Origin: Idiomarina aquatica
GTDB lineage: Bacteria; Pseudomonadota; Gammaproteobacteria; Enterobacterales; Alteromonadaceae
Direction of reading: 5' to 3'
Assembly: GCF_004362895.1 (NCBI RefSeq)
Contig: NZ_SNXI01000010.1
Location: forward strand, 19,821 to 83,820
Length of the DNA: 64,000 bases
In this document: positions 34,408-49,807 of the stretch, in pieces
Layout of the letters: every line of letters starts with the position of its first letter
How positions within the stretch are numbered: the stretch's first letter is position 1
Program-made: the position numbers and the translations under genes
Notes under the pieces: model-generated
What the model was told of the DNA's origin: nothing
Database searches by the model: none
The model's input: the letters and a program-made list of their open reading frames with translations, nothing else

Positions 34408-35145
34408 ATGTCTGAAGTTAACGGGAAAGTAGTCATTATTACCGGTGCAAGTAGTGGGTTAGGCGAGGCGGCAGCAAAAATGCTGGCAGCTAAGGGAGCC
34501 AAGCTGGTACTCGGCGCTCGCCGTGAAGAACGGCTAAAGCAATTAGCCGATGAAATTACCCAGGCTGGCGGCGAAGCCATCTATCAAACGGTCGATGTAA
34601 CGCATCGTGACCAGGTTGAAGCACTGGCAAAAGCCGCGAAAGATAAGTTTGGACGCATTGACGTGTTAGTTAACAACGCCGGCCTTATGCCGCTAGCCCC
34701 GCTTGATGAGTTAAAAATCGATGAATGGGATCAGATGATTGACGTCAACATCAAGGGTGTTATGTATGGTGTTGGTGCTGTACTGCCGACGATGCGCGAG
34801 CAGCATGCCGGACACATTATCAATTTATCGTCAGTGGCCGGTCACGTGGTATTCCCAGGTGCAGCAGTTTACTGTGCGACCAAATATGCGGTTAAAGCGA
34901 TCAGCGAAGGGATTCGTCAGGAATCTAACGGCGAGATTCGCTCAACCAATATTTCGCCGGGAGCGGTCGCTACAGAATTAACCGACCATATTAGTCATAA
35001 AGACTCAAAAGAAATGGCAGACGATTTGTATAACGATGCGATTGACTCAGATGCTATTGCACGCGCCATCACCTTTGCTATTGAGCAACCTGGCGAGGTT
35101 GACGTGAATGAGATGATCATTCGCCCAACCAAACAAGAACTGTAA
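34408..35145 (+). CDS. Short-chain dehydrogenase/reductase, plus strand
   Basis: A 245-residue classical SDR of the YdfG/SDR1-like group: TGASSGLGEAA, LVNNAGLMPL, the Ser in NLSSVAGHV, and YCATKYAVKAI with Tyr and Lys. The Arg pair in LGARREERL suggests NADP(H). The ATG at 34408, after GGAG, is better than the in-frame ATG at 34396, which overlaps that ribosome site. A strong terminator follows at 35153. It is only distantly similar to the divergent SDR. Substrate unknown. Confidence 0.9.
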   Translation: MSEVNGKVVIITGASSGLGEAAAKMLAAKGAKLVLGARREERLKQLADEITQAGGEAIYQTVDVTHRDQVEALAKAAKDKFGRIDVLVNNAGLMPLAPLDELKIDEWDQMIDVNIKGVMYGVGAVLPTMREQHAGHIINLSSVAGHVVFPGAAVYCATKYAVKAISEGIRQESNGEIRSTNISPGAVATELTDHISHKDSKEMADDLYNDAIDSDAIARAITFAIEQPGEVDVNEMIIRPTKQEL

Positions 35146-35152
35146 TAAAACG

Positions 35153-35175
35153 GCCCGCCGTCAGGCGGGCTAATT
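35153..35175 (+). terminator. Rho-independent terminator after the SDR
   Basis: GCCCGCC at 35153-35159 pairs with GGCGGGC at 35164-35170 around a GTCA loop. A short TAATTT tail follows, so the T tract is weak, while the A-rich stretch before the stem may help. Confidence 0.75.
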
Positions 35176-35256
35176 TACCCGCAGACTGCGATTTCCTTTG
35201 TAATTTTGCCCAATAACGCGTAGATTACGCGCCTAATTTTTGTTCGGGTATAAATA

Positions 35257-36843
35257 GTGATCGCTGCTTCTAATGTCACCATGCAATTTGGTGCAAAACC
35301 TCTCTTCGAAAATATCTCTGTTAAATTTGGTAACGGCAACCGTTACGGCCTTATCGGCGCAAATGGTTGTGGTAAATCCACGTTTATGAAAATTCTAAGT
35401 GGCGACCTTGAGCCATCGGCGGGCAATGTGTCGATTGACCCGGATATGCGCGTCCGCAAGTTGCGTCAGGATCAGTTTGCCTATGAGCAGTTTAGCGTTA
35501 TCGATACGGTGATCATGGGCCATGAAGAGCTATGGAAGGTTAAAGCTGAGCGTGACCGTATTTATAGCTTACCGGAAATGAGCGAAGAGGATGGCATGCG
35601 GGTCGCCGACCTGGAAGTCGAATTTGCCGAGTTTGACGGTTACACCGCAGAATCACGTGCCGGCGATGTGCTCCTTGGTGTGGGTATCCCGCTGGAGTCA
35701 CATTTTGGCCCCATGAGCGAAATCGCTCCCGGGTTAAAACTGCGTGTATTGCTGGCCCAGGTACTATTTGCGGAGCCGGATATCATGCTGCTGGATGAAC
35801 CGACCAACAACCTCGATATCAATACTATCCGCTGGCTGGAAGATACGCTTAACGAACGCGAAGCGACCATGATCATTATTTCGCATGACCGGCACTTCTT
35901 AAACAGCGTTTGTACCAATATGGCCGATATTGATTATGGCGAACTGCGCGTGTATCCGGGTAATTATGATCAGTATATGTTTGCCGCAACCCAGGCGCGT
36001 GAACAGCTATTAAATGATAACGCCAAGAAGAAAGAAAAAATCGCTGAATTGCAGCAATTTGTCAGCCGCTTCTCTGCCAATGCGTCAAAAGCCAAGCAGG
36101 CAACGTCACGCGCTAAGCAAATAGAAAAAATAGAATTGGCCGAAGTTAAAACATCGAGTCGAGTCAGTCCGTACATTCGTTTCGAGCAAGAGAAAAAACT
36201 GTATCGCTTAGCGTTGGAGATGGATGGATTAAATAAGTCCTTTGACGACAATCATGTGCTGAAAGGTTTAAGCGGTATTATCGAGGTCGGCGAAAAAGTC
36301 GCTATTTTAGGTGCTAACGGTATTGGAAAAACCACGCTATTGAAGTGCCTAATGGAACAGTACGATATCGATAGCGGCCTGATTAAGTGGTCTGAGAACG
36401 TCAATATTGGCTACTACGCCCAGGATCACGCAGATTGGTTTAAAGACAAAATAACCGTTTTTGAATGGATGAGTCAGTGGAAAAAACCCTACCATGATGA
36501 CCAGGCGATACGTGGCGTACTGGGTCGCATGTTGTTTTCGCAGGATGACATTAATAAACCCGTTACGATTTTATCCGGTGGCGAAAAGGGTCGCATGATA
36601 TTCGGTAAGTTGATTCTCCAGCGCCCTAACGTGCTGATTATGGATGAGCCCACTAACCACTTAGATATGGAGTCTATCGAAGCATTAAATCTGGCTTTGG
36701 AACAATACGACGGCACGCTGTTATTTGTCAGTCATGACCGCGAGTTTGTGTCGTCACTGGCGTCACGAATTATCGAATTAACCGACCAGGGAATGCGTAA
36801 CTTTTCGGGAAGTTACGATGACTATCTTAAACAATTGATGTGA
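35257..36843 (+). CDS. ybiT: ABC-F translation factor YbiT
   Basis: A 528-residue soluble ABC-F ATPase with two nucleotide domains. Walker A motifs are GANGCGKST and GANGIGKTT; the second domain has a full LSGGEKGR signature and both have LDEPTNNLD or MDEPTNHLD. The central linker with [15 protein letters not shown] is specific to YbiT. ABC-F proteins act at the ribosomal E site and help stalled elongation. Translation starts at GTG 35257, in line with the N-terminal [15 protein letters not shown] of YbiT. It converges on ilvY with 13 nt between stops. Confidence 0.95.
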   Translation: MIAASNVTMQFGAKPLFENISVKFGNGNRYGLIGANGCGKSTFMKILSGDLEPSAGNVSIDPDMRVRKLRQDQFAYEQFSVIDTVIMGHEELWKVKAERDRIYSLPEMSEEDGMRVADLEVEFAEFDGYTAESRAGDVLLGVGIPLESHFGPMSEIAPGLKLRVLLAQVLFAEPDIMLLDEPTNNLDINTIRWLEDTLNEREATMIIISHDRHFLNSVCTNMADIDYGELRVYPGNYDQYMFAATQAREQLLNDNAKKKEKIAELQQFVSRFSANASKAKQATSRAKQIEKIELAEVKTSSRVSPYIRFEQEKKLYRLALEMDGLNKSFDDNHVLKGLSGIIEVGEKVAILGANGIGKTTLLKCLMEQYDIDSGLIKWSENVNIGYYAQDHADWFKDKITVFEWMSQWKKPYHDDQAIRGVLGRMLFSQDDINKPVTILSGGEKGRMIFGKLILQRPNVLIMDEPTNHLDMESIEALNLALEQYDGTLLFVSHDREFVSSLASRIIELTDQGMRNFSGSYDDYLKQLM

Positions 36844-36856
36844 GCCAAGTGCAATT

Positions 36857-37732
36857 CTAGCCAACAGCACTATGCCAAAACGCCGCTATCACGGGGTCTT
36901 GTAGTCGCTTTTTTAGACAACATAGACTGACGTGATACGGCTCAATGTCCCGGGGCCGCAGAAATACCTCGATTTGCTCGCGAATCGAACTTTGCTCCAC
37001 CACAACTTCAGGCACCAATCCAACAGCCAGCCCTAAACCGACCATAGCAACAATGGCTTCGTGCCCTGCCACTTCGGCATAAACGCGCGGTTGCTGACGG
37101 TGCGCCTCAAACCATGTAAATAATCGCTCACGCGATAGCCCCATCTGTGCCACCACTATTGGCATGTCGTTCCAGTCAATCTTCCCGGCCAGGGTTTTTT
37201 CCCGCACTGCGCATGTCGTTTTCGGCCTAATCATCACTAGCGGCGAGGTGTATAACTGATGCATAAGCACACCATCCGGTACCTGCTCAGGGCGTGTGGC
37301 AATGGCAATATCCGTCTGCTGCCGTAACACGTGTTCAAGAGCCAGCGCAGGATCTCCGGTATCAACGCTTAACGCAACGTGGGGATAATTTGGTCGAAAG
37401 CCTTCGATAAACTGACGCATAAAAGTCTGCGCTGCTGTTACCGAGCAAAACAATCGTAGCTTGCCTTTTAGTTCGCCGTCATCTGCTAATTGCATTTGCA
37501 GCTGCTGCCATTCCGCGAGAATGGATTGACAGCTCTGCAAAGCTTGTTGGCCCTGTTGGGTCAATGTTACGGAGCGGTTATTACGGACGAACAAACGAGT
37601 ACCCAGGGCATTTTCTAAGCGCTGAATGTGCCGTGATAAAGCAGATGGGCTGACATGCTGTTCCTCACTGGTGCGGCCAAAATGCAATGTCCCGGCCAGT
37701 GAAATGAATAACTCCAGAGAACGTAAATCCAT
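36857..37732 (-). CDS. ilvY: LysR-type activator IlvY
   Basis: A 291-residue LysR-type regulator. The winged-helix part reads MDLRSLELFISLAGTLHFGRTS with SPSALSRHIQRLE, the IlvY form of the recognition helix. It activates ilvC when its substrates acetolactate or acetohydroxybutyrate accumulate. The start at 37732 is preceded by AAGGAAGG; earlier codons would read into the ilvC control region. It is divergent from ilvC, as in enterics, and the intergenic region has repeated TTGTTGCG motifs that may be its operators. Confidence 0.95.
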   Translation of the reverse strand: MDLRSLELFISLAGTLHFGRTSEEQHVSPSALSRHIQRLENALGTRLFVRNNRSVTLTQQGQQALQSCQSILAEWQQLQMQLADDGELKGKLRLFCSVTAAQTFMRQFIEGFRPNYPHVALSVDTGDPALALEHVLRQQTDIAIATRPEQVPDGVLMHQLYTSPLVMIRPKTTCAVREKTLAGKIDWNDMPIVVAQMGLSRERLFTWFEAHRQQPRVYAEVAGHEAIVAMVGLGLAVGLVPEVVVEQSSIREQIEVFLRPRDIEPYHVSLCCLKKRLQDPVIAAFWHSAVG

Positions 37733-37743
37733 GACCTTCCTTA

Positions 37744-37818
37744 TTGTTGCGAGTTGTTGCGACTGTTTGTTGCGGGAATCGCAATACAATAATGCAAATA
37801 ATTCATTATACGCAACAA
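37744..37818. promoter_or_regulatory. Repeated TTGTTGCG motifs in the ilvY-ilvC control region
   Basis: TTGTTGCG occurs at 37744-37751, 37754-37761 and 37767-37774, and inverted as CGCAACAA at 37811-37818. The direct copies lie 10 and 13 nt apart, near one helical turn. The position between ilvY and ilvC fits IlvY operators. The link to IlvY is inferred. Confidence 0.5.
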
Positions 37819-37859
37819 TTGCTTTGCCGTAAGGTAATCTTAAATTTAAGGAGAAACCT

Positions 37860-39347
37860 ATGGCTGAGAATTACTTTAATCAACTTCCCTTTCGGCGCCA
37901 ATTAGCGCAATTGCAACAGTGTCGATTTATGCAGGCTAACGAGTTTGAAGCAGGTTGCCAGGAACTTGTTGGTAAGAAGGTTGTAATTGTCGGCTGCGGT
38001 GCCCAGGGACTTAACCAAGGGCTTAATATGCGTGACTCAGGCCTTGATGTCAGCTACGCACTGCGACCTGCTGCGATCGACGAAAAACGGCCCTCATGGC
38101 AATCCGCGTCACGAGAAAAGTTTTCTGTAGGTAGCTATGAAGAGCTTATTCCAAGCGCTGATCTGGTCATTAACTTAACCCCGGATAAGCAGCACAGCGC
38201 GGTCGTTGAAGCGGTGATGCCATTGATGAAAAAAGGCGCAACGCTGGGTTACTCGCATGGCTTTAATATCGTCGAAGTAGGACAAAAGATACGTGACGAT
38301 ATCACCGTCATTATGGTGGCGCCTAAGTGTCCCGGCACCGAAGTTCGCGAGGAATATCTGCGCGGCTTTGGTGTGCCGACATTAATCGCAGTCCACCCTG
38401 AGAATGACCCAACCGGCCACGGTCTTGCCTGGGCCAAGGCGTGGGCAGCAGCCACCGGTGGTCACAGAGCGGGCGTACTGGAAAGCTCGTTTGTGGCAGA
38501 GGTCAAATCGGACCTCATGGGCGAACAAACTATCCTGTGCGGTATGTTACAGGTGGGCTCGCTGCTGTGTTTTGAACATATGGTCAGTAACGGCATTGAA
38601 GCCGCTGAAGCAGCGCACTTAGTCCAGTATGGGTGGGAAGAAATTACCGAAGCGCTAAAATTTGGCGGTATCACCCTGATGATGAGCAACCTCGACAGTG
38701 CTTCAAGGGTTCGGGCATACCAGCTTGCAGAGCAGGCAAAAGAGGCGCTAACCCCGTTATTTAATAAACATCAAGATGACATTTTAAGTGGTGCGTTTTC
38801 TAAGCAGATGATGCAAGACTGGCAGAATAATGACCATGACTTGCTGAGCTGGCGAGAAAACACGCGACAAAGTGCATTCGAGCAAGCTCCTGATTCTGAT
38901 CAGCAACGCAACTGTAACGATTTCTTCGCGCGCGGAGTGGTGATGGTGGCACTGGTTAAAGCCGGTGTAGAACTCGCATTCGAAACCATGGTGAATGCCG
39001 GTATTCGTTCTGAATCAGCCTACTATGAGTCGTTACACGAGTTACCCTTGATCGCTAACACGATAGCCAGAAAACGGCTCTATGAAATGAATGTTGTTAT
39101 CTCTGATACCGCTGAATATGGAAATTATTTGTTTGCTAACGCCGCTTATCCGATTCTGCAAAAAGAGCTTTTTGCTCATATCAGTAGCAGTGATATCGGG
39201 TTGGGACTAACTGCTGAATCGGCAACGTTTGACTACCCAGTCTTAAATACAATCAACGAAGCGATTTATCAGCACCCTATCGAGCAAATCGGCCGAAAAC
39301 TTCGACGTTATATGAAGGATATGCAACCAAAACAAAAAAAGCGTTGA
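37860..39347 (+). CDS. ilvC: Ketol-acid reductoisomerase IlvC (class II)
   Basis: A 495-residue class II ketol-acid reductoisomerase, near the E. coli length of 491. The NADPH site is [21 protein letters not shown], and the C-terminal domain is duplicated as in this class. It isomerises and reduces acetolactate and acetohydroxybutyrate on the way to valine, leucine and isoleucine. AAGGAG precedes the ATG. The -35 element of the next promoter overlaps its stop codon. Confidence 0.98.
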   Translation: MAENYFNQLPFRRQLAQLQQCRFMQANEFEAGCQELVGKKVVIVGCGAQGLNQGLNMRDSGLDVSYALRPAAIDEKRPSWQSASREKFSVGSYEELIPSADLVINLTPDKQHSAVVEAVMPLMKKGATLGYSHGFNIVEVGQKIRDDITVIMVAPKCPGTEVREEYLRGFGVPTLIAVHPENDPTGHGLAWAKAWAAATGGHRAGVLESSFVAEVKSDLMGEQTILCGMLQVGSLLCFEHMVSNGIEAAEAAHLVQYGWEEITEALKFGGITLMMSNLDSASRVRAYQLAEQAKEALTPLFNKHQDDILSGAFSKQMMQDWQNNDHDLLSWRENTRQSAFEQAPDSDQQRNCNDFFARGVVMVALVKAGVELAFETMVNAGIRSESAYYESLHELPLIANTIARKRLYEMNVVISDTAEYGNYLFANAAYPILQKELFAHISSSDIGLGLTAESATFDYPVLNTINEAIYQHPIEQIGRKLRRYMKDMQPKQKKR

Positions 39348-39371
39348 CATTAACCTCACGAATGTTAGAAC
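39344..39371 (+). promoter_or_regulatory. Candidate promoter of the ilvL-ilvGMDA operon
   Basis: A perfect TTGACA at 39344-39349 overlaps the ilvC stop codon; TAGAAC at 39366-39371, 16 nt later, could be the -10. Transcription from about 39378 would give a leader with the short ilvL gene. The -10 is only a fair match. Confidence 0.5.
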
Positions 39372-39426
39372 AATAAATAGACACGAACAAAAACAGACCG
39401 TTTAGTTAGAGAAAGAGATTTTTACA

Positions 39427-39516
39427 ATGCGTTTAGTTGCTGTTGCAAACATTAACATTCTAGTCCTACTCGTGGTGATTATTAATCGCTGCGCGGGCAG
39501 GTGTTGGAATTTGTAA
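39427..39516 (+). CDS. ilvL: ilv operon leader peptide IlvL
   Basis: A 29-residue open frame: MRLVAVANINILVLLVV, then IINRCAGRCWNL. Fourteen of its residues are Leu, Val or Ile, the three end products of the pathway, with dense runs of them in the middle. It ends about 30 nt before a strong terminator hairpin and 87 nt before ilvG. This is the classic layout of multivalent attenuation: ribosome stalling on Leu/Val/Ile codons prevents the terminator. It is too short for usual ORF calling. Confidence 0.9.
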   Translation: MRLVAVANINILVLLVVIINRCAGRCWNL

Positions 39517-39545
39517 AGCAACAGACAAAAAGCAAAATCCAAAAA

Positions 39546-39573
39546 CCCCCGCTTCAACAAGCGGGGGTTTTTT
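39546..39573 (+). terminator. ilv attenuator (rho-independent)
   Basis: CCCCCGCTT at 39546-39554 pairs perfectly with AAGCGGGGG at 39559-39567, with CAAC as the loop and six T residues after it. It lies between the leader peptide and ilvG, so it is an attenuator and not an end-of-operon terminator. Confidence 0.95.
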
Positions 39574-39603
39574 CGTTTAAGGGCAAAAAAAGGCTAAAAA
39601 GTA

Positions 39604-41274
39604 ATGACAGGCGCCGAATCCATCATCGAATTTTTAGAAAGCCAGCACGTTGAGCACGTTTTTGGATATCCCGGCGGCGCTATCATGCCGATTTACGACG
39701 CGCTCTATAGATCGCCGGTGCAACATTTCTTATGCCGGCACGAGCAAGGCGCTGCGTTTGCAGCTATCGGCTATGCGAGAGCCAGCGGCAAAACCGGCGT
39801 TTGTATGGCAACCTCAGGACCAGGAGCGACCAATCTCCTAACGGCTTTAGCCGATGCCAAACTTGACTCAGTGCCCATCGTTGCTATTACCGGCCAGGTG
39901 GATCAAGCCGTGATGGGTACTGACGCATTTCAGGAAATCGATGTACTCGGACTAAGCTTAGCCGTTACCAAACACAGTATATTGGTTAATGAAGCCAGCG
40001 AACTTCAGGAAGCCTTGCGACAAGCTTTTCGAATTGCCAGCGAGGGACGGCCGGGGCCTGTCATCATCGACATTCCTAAAAACATCCAGCTGGGCGCTGC
40101 CAGCACGACCAAAAAGACAGCAGCTGATCACAGTCCAATGCCGCCACCTCAGCCCTCCCACACGATAAGTAATGCGGCAGCGGTTGCTTTGGCTCGTCAC
40201 TTGATATCGCAGGCGAAGCGTCCGGTGGCCTATATCGGTGGTGGTGTGACCATGGCAAATGCCGTGCCGCAACTGCGGGAGTTTCTTGCAACAACCCAGT
40301 TACCTACCGTATCGACGCTAAAAGCCTTGGGCAGTGTTGCCGGCGACTATCCACATGATTTAGGCATGATTGGTATGCATGGACGGCAATGCGCTAACCT
40401 GGCGGTTCAGGAGTGCGACTTGCTAATTAACCTTGGCGCGCGTTTTGATGACCGTGTTACCGGTAAGTTAGCTGACTTTGCGCCCCACGCTAAAGTCATT
40501 CACATCGACATTGACCCGGCCGAACTCAATAAAAGACGACGCGCGCTATGCGGTATACACGGTAACCTACGCGAGGTATTGCCATCGTTGCAGGTTACTA
40601 CGCAGTGTGACGACTGGCGCCAATACTGTCAGGATTTGAACCACCAGTATCCACTGCAGTACCGCAACCCGGAAAAGGGTATTTATGCGCCTAAATTACT
40701 TCGCCTTATCAGCGACAGTATGCCGGCCAATTCAGTCATTTGCCCGGATGTTGGTCAGCACCAAATGTGGGTTGCGCAACATATGCGCTTCGCTCAGCCC
40801 AACAATCACTTAAGTAGCGGTGGTTTAGGGACTATGGGGTTTAGCCTGCCCGCCGCAATTGGCGCGCAGATCGCTCGCCCTAGTGACAGCGTGTTTGCTA
40901 TTAGCGGCGATGGTTCTTTTATGATGAACGTACAAGAGCTTGGCACCATAAAGCGCTTTAGCCTGCCGGTAAAAATAATCATCATCGATAATCAACGCTT
41001 GGGAATGGTTCGACAATGGCAACAACTGTTCTTTGATGGTTGCTACAGCGAAACAGACCTTAGCGATAACCCTGAGTTTTGTACCCTGGCAAAAGCGTTT
41101 GAAATTCCATCTGCTTATATCGATCGTGCCGAGCAGGTGCCTGACGCCATTGACCAACTGCTCAGCAGTCAGGGGCCTTTCCTATTACATGTCCGCATCG
41201 ATGCCGCCGAAAATGTTTGGCCACTCGTACCGCCGGGCGCTGCCAACCACCAAATGCTGACGGAGAATAACTAA
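39604..41274 (+). CDS. ilvG: Acetolactate synthase II large subunit IlvG
   Basis: A 556-residue acetohydroxyacid synthase catalytic subunit, which uses thiamine diphosphate to make acetolactate or acetohydroxybutyrate. The catalytic Glu lies in [11 protein letters not shown], the cofactor motif is [13 protein letters not shown] ending in IDNQRLGM. Unlike ilvG of E. coli K-12 it has no frameshift. It follows the attenuator by 30 nt and its stop shares a base with the ilvM start (TAATG). Confidence 0.96.
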   Translation: MTGAESIIEFLESQHVEHVFGYPGGAIMPIYDALYRSPVQHFLCRHEQGAAFAAIGYARASGKTGVCMATSGPGATNLLTALADAKLDSVPIVAITGQVDQAVMGTDAFQEIDVLGLSLAVTKHSILVNEASELQEALRQAFRIASEGRPGPVIIDIPKNIQLGAASTTKKTAADHSPMPPPQPSHTISNAAAVALARHLISQAKRPVAYIGGGVTMANAVPQLREFLATTQLPTVSTLKALGSVAGDYPHDLGMIGMHGRQCANLAVQECDLLINLGARFDDRVTGKLADFAPHAKVIHIDIDPAELNKRRRALCGIHGNLREVLPSLQVTTQCDDWRQYCQDLNHQYPLQYRNPEKGIYAPKLLRLISDSMPANSVICPDVGQHQMWVAQHMRFAQPNNHLSSGGLGTMGFSLPAAIGAQIARPSDSVFAISGDGSFMMNVQELGTIKRFSLPVKIIIIDNQRLGMVRQWQQLFFDGCYSETDLSDNPEFCTLAKAFEIPSAYIDRAEQVPDAIDQLLSSQGPFLLHVRIDAAENVWPLVPPGAANHQMLTENN

Positions 41275-41552
41275 TGCATACCATAGTTACCTTACTCGTT
41301 GATCATCACCCCATCGCTATTGAACGCATCTTACAGGTCACACGCTATCGCGGCTTTACCGTTACCGGACTTAAGCTGAGCCGCGAGGACACATGTCAAC
41401 AAAACGTAACACTGGAAATTGCCAGCGACCGAAATATAGAGCTACTCATCAATCAATTAGCAAAAGTCTATCACGTGATGGAGCTAAAAGTCGGTGCCAG
41501 TTTGGATATAAACCAAGCCGAACCGGCTATGCAGCAAGCCATAGCGCATTGA
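41274..41552 (+). CDS. ilvM: Acetolactate synthase II small subunit IlvM
   Basis: A 92-residue ACT-domain regulatory subunit. It begins [28 protein letters not shown], with the ligand-binding ACT loop. It pairs with IlvG and in E. coli gives an enzyme insensitive to valine. One base is shared with the ilvG stop. ilvE, which follows ilvM in enterics, is missing; ilvD comes next after 34 nt. Confidence 0.9.
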   Translation: MHTIVTLLVDHHPIAIERILQVTRYRGFTVTGLKLSREDTCQQNVTLEIASDRNIELLINQLAKVYHVMELKVGASLDINQAEPAMQQAIAH

Positions 41553-41586
41553 ACCCATTACAACTGAGCAGTCAACGAGGTTAGTT

Positions 41587-43449
41587 ATGCCCAAGTTACG
41601 ATCATCAACGGTCACACAAGGAAGAAATCGTGCTGGAGCTCGCGCTTTATGGCGTGCAACAGGCGTAAAAGATACTGATTTTGGTAAGCCCATTGTGGCA
41701 GTGGTCAACTCGTTTAGCGAGTTTGTACCCGGTCATGTTCACTTACGCGAAGTGGGCCAACTGGTTGCTGACAGCATCAGCGCCAGTGGTGGTATCGCAA
41801 AAGAATTTAACAGTATTGCCATTGATGACGGTATCGCCATGGGTCATGACGGGATGCTTTATAGCCTGCCTTCGCGCGATTTGATTGCTGACTCGGTCGA
41901 GTATGTTGTAAACGCCCACTGTGCCGATGCAATGGTGTGCATTTCAAACTGCGACAAGATCACCCCGGGCATGTTTATGGCCGCTATGCGGCTTAATATT
42001 CCTGTCGTTTTTGTTTCGGGTGGTCCCATGGAAGCAGGCAAAACGCAGCTTTCTGACCAAATTATCAAACTCGACTTGGTCGATGCTATGGTCGCTGGTG
42101 GCAACCCGACGGTATCCGACAGCGATAGCGAGTCGATTGAACAAAGCGCCTGTCCTACCTGCGGTTCCTGTTCGGGCATGTTTACCGCTAATTCGATGAA
42201 CTGCTTACTCGAAGCGCTAGGGCTGGCATTGCCTGGAAATGGCTCGTTATTGGCCACCCATCAATTGCGTAAACAACTCTTTGTTGATGCCGGCAAAACA
42301 GTCATGGATTTATGCCAACGCTATTATCAAAATGACGATGACAGCGCGCTACCACGTCAAATTGCTAACCGCTCAGCTTTTGAGAATGCGATGATGCTGG
42401 ATATCGCCATGGGCGGATCGACCAACACAATTTTGCACTTGCTGGCCGGGGCTTATGAGGGCGAAATTGACTTTTCCATGGCAGAAATCGATGCGTTGTC
42501 ACGGCAAGTTCCCAACTTATGCAAAGTAGCTCCTGCAACACCGAAGTTTCACATGGAGGACGTGCATCGCGCAGGTGGCGTAGTAGCCATCCTGGGTGAG
42601 CTTGAACGCATGAACCTACTCAACCGCGATGTCGCACACGTCGCCTTCAAGTCCTTGGAGAGCTGGCTTGCAAAATGGGATATACGCCGCACGCAAGAAG
42701 AACACGTATTAACCTTTTACCGGGCGGGTCCGGCGGGTATTCGCACCACTAAGGCCTTTTCCCAAGATTGCTATTACCCCAGTCTTGACATTGATCGCGA
42801 ACACGGCTGCATTCACTCCGGCGACTATGCTTACTCGCAGGAGGGCGGGCTGGCTATTTTACACGGTAATATTGCAGTCAACGGCTGTGTCGTAAAAACC
42901 GCAGCGGTTAACGAATCGATGTATGACTTTACTGGCCCCGCGCGGGTTTTTGACAGTCAGGATAGTGCGGTAGAAGGCATTTTAAATGGCGATGTTCAAG
43001 CCGGTGAGGTAGTTGTAATACGCTACGAGGGACCTGCCGGCGGCCCGGGAATGCAAGAAATGCTTTATCCCACCAGCTATTTAAAGTCGGTTGGCCTTGA
43101 TAGTCAGTGTGCACTAATTACCGATGGTCGCTTTTCCGGCGGCACGTCTGGCTTGTCAATTGGTCATGTGTCGCCTGAGGCTGCAGCCGGTGGCGCCATC
43201 GGTCTGGTTGAAGATGGAGATACCATCACCATTGACATTACCCGTCGCTCAATAACATTAAACATCTCGGAAACGCTGTTAGCGACGCGCCGCCAGGTGA
43301 TGAATGAACGCGGCTGTGATAGCTGGCAACCGATGCCGCGGCAACGCGCTGTCAGCACCGCTCTGCGCGCTTATGCAGCATTTACCAGCAGTGCCGACAA
43401 AGGTGCTGTGCGTGTCTTGCCGTTAGCGCATCCTGGGCGGGAGTTATGA
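41587..43449 (+). CDS. ilvD: Dihydroxy-acid dehydratase IlvD
   Basis: A 620-residue dihydroxy-acid dehydratase, which makes the 2-oxo acids of valine and isoleucine. Fe-S ligands are seen in [11 protein letters not shown] and [17 protein letters not shown]; the first Cys lies in the CxxCDK-like loop. [22 protein letters not shown] marks the C-terminal active-site region. The stop overlaps the ilvA start (ATGA). Its cluster may come from the suf system encoded earlier in the window. Confidence 0.98.
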   Translation: MPKLRSSTVTQGRNRAGARALWRATGVKDTDFGKPIVAVVNSFSEFVPGHVHLREVGQLVADSISASGGIAKEFNSIAIDDGIAMGHDGMLYSLPSRDLIADSVEYVVNAHCADAMVCISNCDKITPGMFMAAMRLNIPVVFVSGGPMEAGKTQLSDQIIKLDLVDAMVAGGNPTVSDSDSESIEQSACPTCGSCSGMFTANSMNCLLEALGLALPGNGSLLATHQLRKQLFVDAGKTVMDLCQRYYQNDDDSALPRQIANRSAFENAMMLDIAMGGSTNTILHLLAGAYEGEIDFSMAEIDALSRQVPNLCKVAPATPKFHMEDVHRAGGVVAILGELERMNLLNRDVAHVAFKSLESWLAKWDIRRTQEEHVLTFYRAGPAGIRTTKAFSQDCYYPSLDIDREHGCIHSGDYAYSQEGGLAILHGNIAVNGCVVKTAAVNESMYDFTGPARVFDSQDSAVEGILNGDVQAGEVVVIRYEGPAGGPGMQEMLYPTSYLKSVGLDSQCALITDGRFSGGTSGLSIGHVSPEAAAGGAIGLVEDGDTITIDITRRSITLNISETLLATRRQVMNERGCDSWQPMPRQRAVSTALRAYAAFTSSADKGAVRVLPLAHPGREL

Positions 43450-45011
43450 TGATTGAATCACTGGATACCAACGAGTTACGGCACCATTTTTTACAGCAAA
43501 TTCTGCTCGCTCCTGTCTATCAGGCGGCGGTAGAAACCCCGTTGCAACGCATGCCGAAATTAAGCCATCGACTGAAACATCAGGTGTTTTTAAAACGCGA
43601 AGATCAGCAACCTATCTATTCGTTTAAGTTGCGGGGAGCGTTTAATAAACTTTATCAGCTCCGGCAGCAAGGTCACCACGGTGTAATTTGTGCCTCAGCC
43701 GGTAATCATGCTCAGGGGGTTGCCTATTCAGCCGCTAAACTCGACATGCACGCCGTGGTGGTGATGCCGGTAACCACGGCCGAAATTAAGGTGATGGCCG
43801 TTCGTGATATGGGCGCAGAAGTTATTCTGCACGGTGTTAATTTCGATAGCGCAAGTGATCACGCGCTGCAGCTGGCTCAAACTCGTCAGCTACATTATGT
43901 ACCACCCTTTGATGACGAGGCTGTTATTGCCGGTCAGGGTACTGTCGCCAAAGAAATGCTCGCACAGCAGCCCAATCTTGATGTGGTCTTTGTTCCTGTC
44001 GGTGGTGGCGGCTTACTCGCCGGTATGGCAGCTTATATTAAAAGTATCCAACCACATATAAAAGTGGTTGGCGTGGAGCCGGCAGATGCGGCATCACTCA
44101 GCGCCGCGCTTGCTGCTCACTATCCTATGCGGTTATCTCAAGTTGGACTATTTGCTGACGGCACCGCTGTCAAACAAGTAGGAAAGCTGCCTTACAAAAT
44201 TGCTAGTGCCCTTTGTGATGAAGTAATTACGGTTAGTTCCGATGAGATTTGTGCAGCTATAAAAGATATTTTTGATGATGCCAGAGCTATAGCCGAACCC
44301 GCCGGAGCGCTGGCGTTAGCCGGCTTAAAAAAGTTTTCGCGCACACATGAACAACAGCAAAACCTGCGCTTGGCAACGGTGTTGTCGGGGGCCAACCTGA
44401 ACTTTGACAGGCTCCGTTATATCGTAGAACGAAGTGAGATTGGCGAGCTACGTGAAGCGTTACTGGCTGTAACCATTACCGAAGAGGTGGGTAGCTTCCG
44501 GCGCTTTAGCGAATTGCTCGAAGGCCGCGTTATTACCGAGTTTAATTATCGCTATGCCGATGATTCGCAAGCACATATTTTTGTCGGTATAAAACTGACC
44601 GGCGGTGATAGCGAACTAATTGATGTTAAACACACATTAGCCACTGCCGGGTATCCGTTTGTCGATTTGTCTCAGGATGAACTAGCCAAACAACATCTTA
44701 GACATATGGTCGGGGGACGTCCTCAACAGGTGTTGCAGGAGCGTTTGTATCAAGTGACCTTTCCGGAGCATCCCCGGGCGTTGAGTGACTTTCTGAGTGC
44801 GCTGGGCGATCACGCCAATATTAGCTTGTTTCACTATCGCAATCACGGCGCAGCCTATGGTGATGTGTTGGTGGGCTTTACCGATGCTTCTGAGCAAGCG
44901 CTTAACCAATTGCTACATGAACTTGGCTATCCATTTATCGATGTGACAAAACAACCCAGCTATCAATTCTTCCTGGGCAGCAGCGCTAAACACGTTGCTG
45001 CCCCAAACTAG
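43446..45011 (+). CDS. ilvA: Threonine deaminase IlvA (biosynthetic)
   Basis: A 521-residue biosynthetic threonine ammonia-lyase that makes 2-oxobutyrate for isoleucine. The pyridoxal phosphate Lys is in [13 protein letters not shown], the phosphate loop in [12 protein letters not shown]. Two ACT-like domains at the C-terminus (about 335-510, with [12 protein letters not shown]) allow isoleucine feedback. The start is ATG 43446 or the in-frame ATG at 43449. It converges on leuD with 7 nt between stops and no obvious terminator. Confidence 0.97.
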   Translation: MMIESLDTNELRHHFLQQILLAPVYQAAVETPLQRMPKLSHRLKHQVFLKREDQQPIYSFKLRGAFNKLYQLRQQGHHGVICASAGNHAQGVAYSAAKLDMHAVVVMPVTTAEIKVMAVRDMGAEVILHGVNFDSASDHALQLAQTRQLHYVPPFDDEAVIAGQGTVAKEMLAQQPNLDVVFVPVGGGGLLAGMAAYIKSIQPHIKVVGVEPADAASLSAALAAHYPMRLSQVGLFADGTAVKQVGKLPYKIASALCDEVITVSSDEICAAIKDIFDDARAIAEPAGALALAGLKKFSRTHEQQQNLRLATVLSGANLNFDRLRYIVERSEIGELREALLAVTITEEVGSFRRFSELLEGRVITEFNYRYADDSQAHIFVGIKLTGGDSELIDVKHTLATAGYPFVDLSQDELAKQHLRHMVGGRPQQVLQERLYQVTFPEHPRALSDFLSALGDHANISLFHYRNHGAAYGDVLVGFTDASEQALNQLLHELGYPFIDVTKQPSYQFFLGSSAKHVAAPN

Positions 45012-45018
45012 CCTCTTA

Positions 45019-45650
45019 TCACACGGCAAACGACTGCGGCATAAACCATGGCGCATCGTTTGCCCGCGAATCTTCATAACGGTCAATCGCATCGGCATAC
45101 TGTTCAGCCATACCAATAAAGTCATTATCGTTTAGCAATTGTTCGCGATCACTAAACGCTAATTCAAAGCTGAAAACCTCACCGTTAGCCAAAATCAGTT
45201 CCTGATTCTTTAGGTCAACACTTATCTGCCGTGCCTGTTGGCTATCTGCAGAGTCGCTAATAGACTGCTGAATCGATTCAAGCGCATTGGCTGTCACGCG
45301 CGCAGGCAAGAGTTTATTGTTAATGCAGTTGCGGTAAAAAATATCAGCAAAACTACTCGCAACAATAACTTTAAAGCCAAATTGTGCTAATGCCCACGGC
45401 GCATGCTCGCGGCTCGAACCGCAGCCAAAATTATGGCCAGCAACCAATACGCTTGCCTCGTTAAACTGGGGTTTATTCAAAACGAAGTCTGGATTTTTAG
45501 TGCCATCTTCACGGTAACGCCAATCGTAAAACAGCGCTTCACCAAAACCTTCCCGCGACACCCCAGTCAAAAACTGTTTAGGAATAATTTGATCAGTGTC
45601 GACATTATCTACAGCTAACGGACACGCAGCTCCCTGGTGAAAGTAATTGC

Positions 45651-45654
<4 letters not shown>
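45019..45654 (-). CDS. leuD: 3-isopropylmalate dehydratase small subunit LeuD
   Basis: A 211-residue small subunit of isopropylmalate isomerase. It contains [13 protein letters not shown] and the substrate loop [16 protein letters not shown]. With LeuC it turns 2-isopropylmalate into the 3-isomer. Its start overlaps the leuC stop by 4 nt. It is the last gene of leuABCD. Confidence 0.97.
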
Positions 45655-49713
<4,059 letters not shown>

Positions 49714-49754
49714 TGCGTTTCCTCTTCGGCTCTGTTGCTACCTGCCGTCGAGGC

Positions 49755-49785
49755 AAAAAAAAAGCCCCGACCTGAAGGCGGGGCT
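49755..49785 (-). terminator. leu attenuator (rho-independent)
   Basis: On the minus strand, AGCCCCG (49785-49779) pairs with CGGGGCT (49769-49763), with a further CC/GG pairing inside, and nine T residues follow (the A run at 49755-49763). It lies between leuL and leuA. A T run at 49785-49791 on the plus strand makes it look two-way. Confidence 0.92.
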
Positions 49786-49807
49786 TTTTTTGTTCGTTTT
49801 TTTTCTA

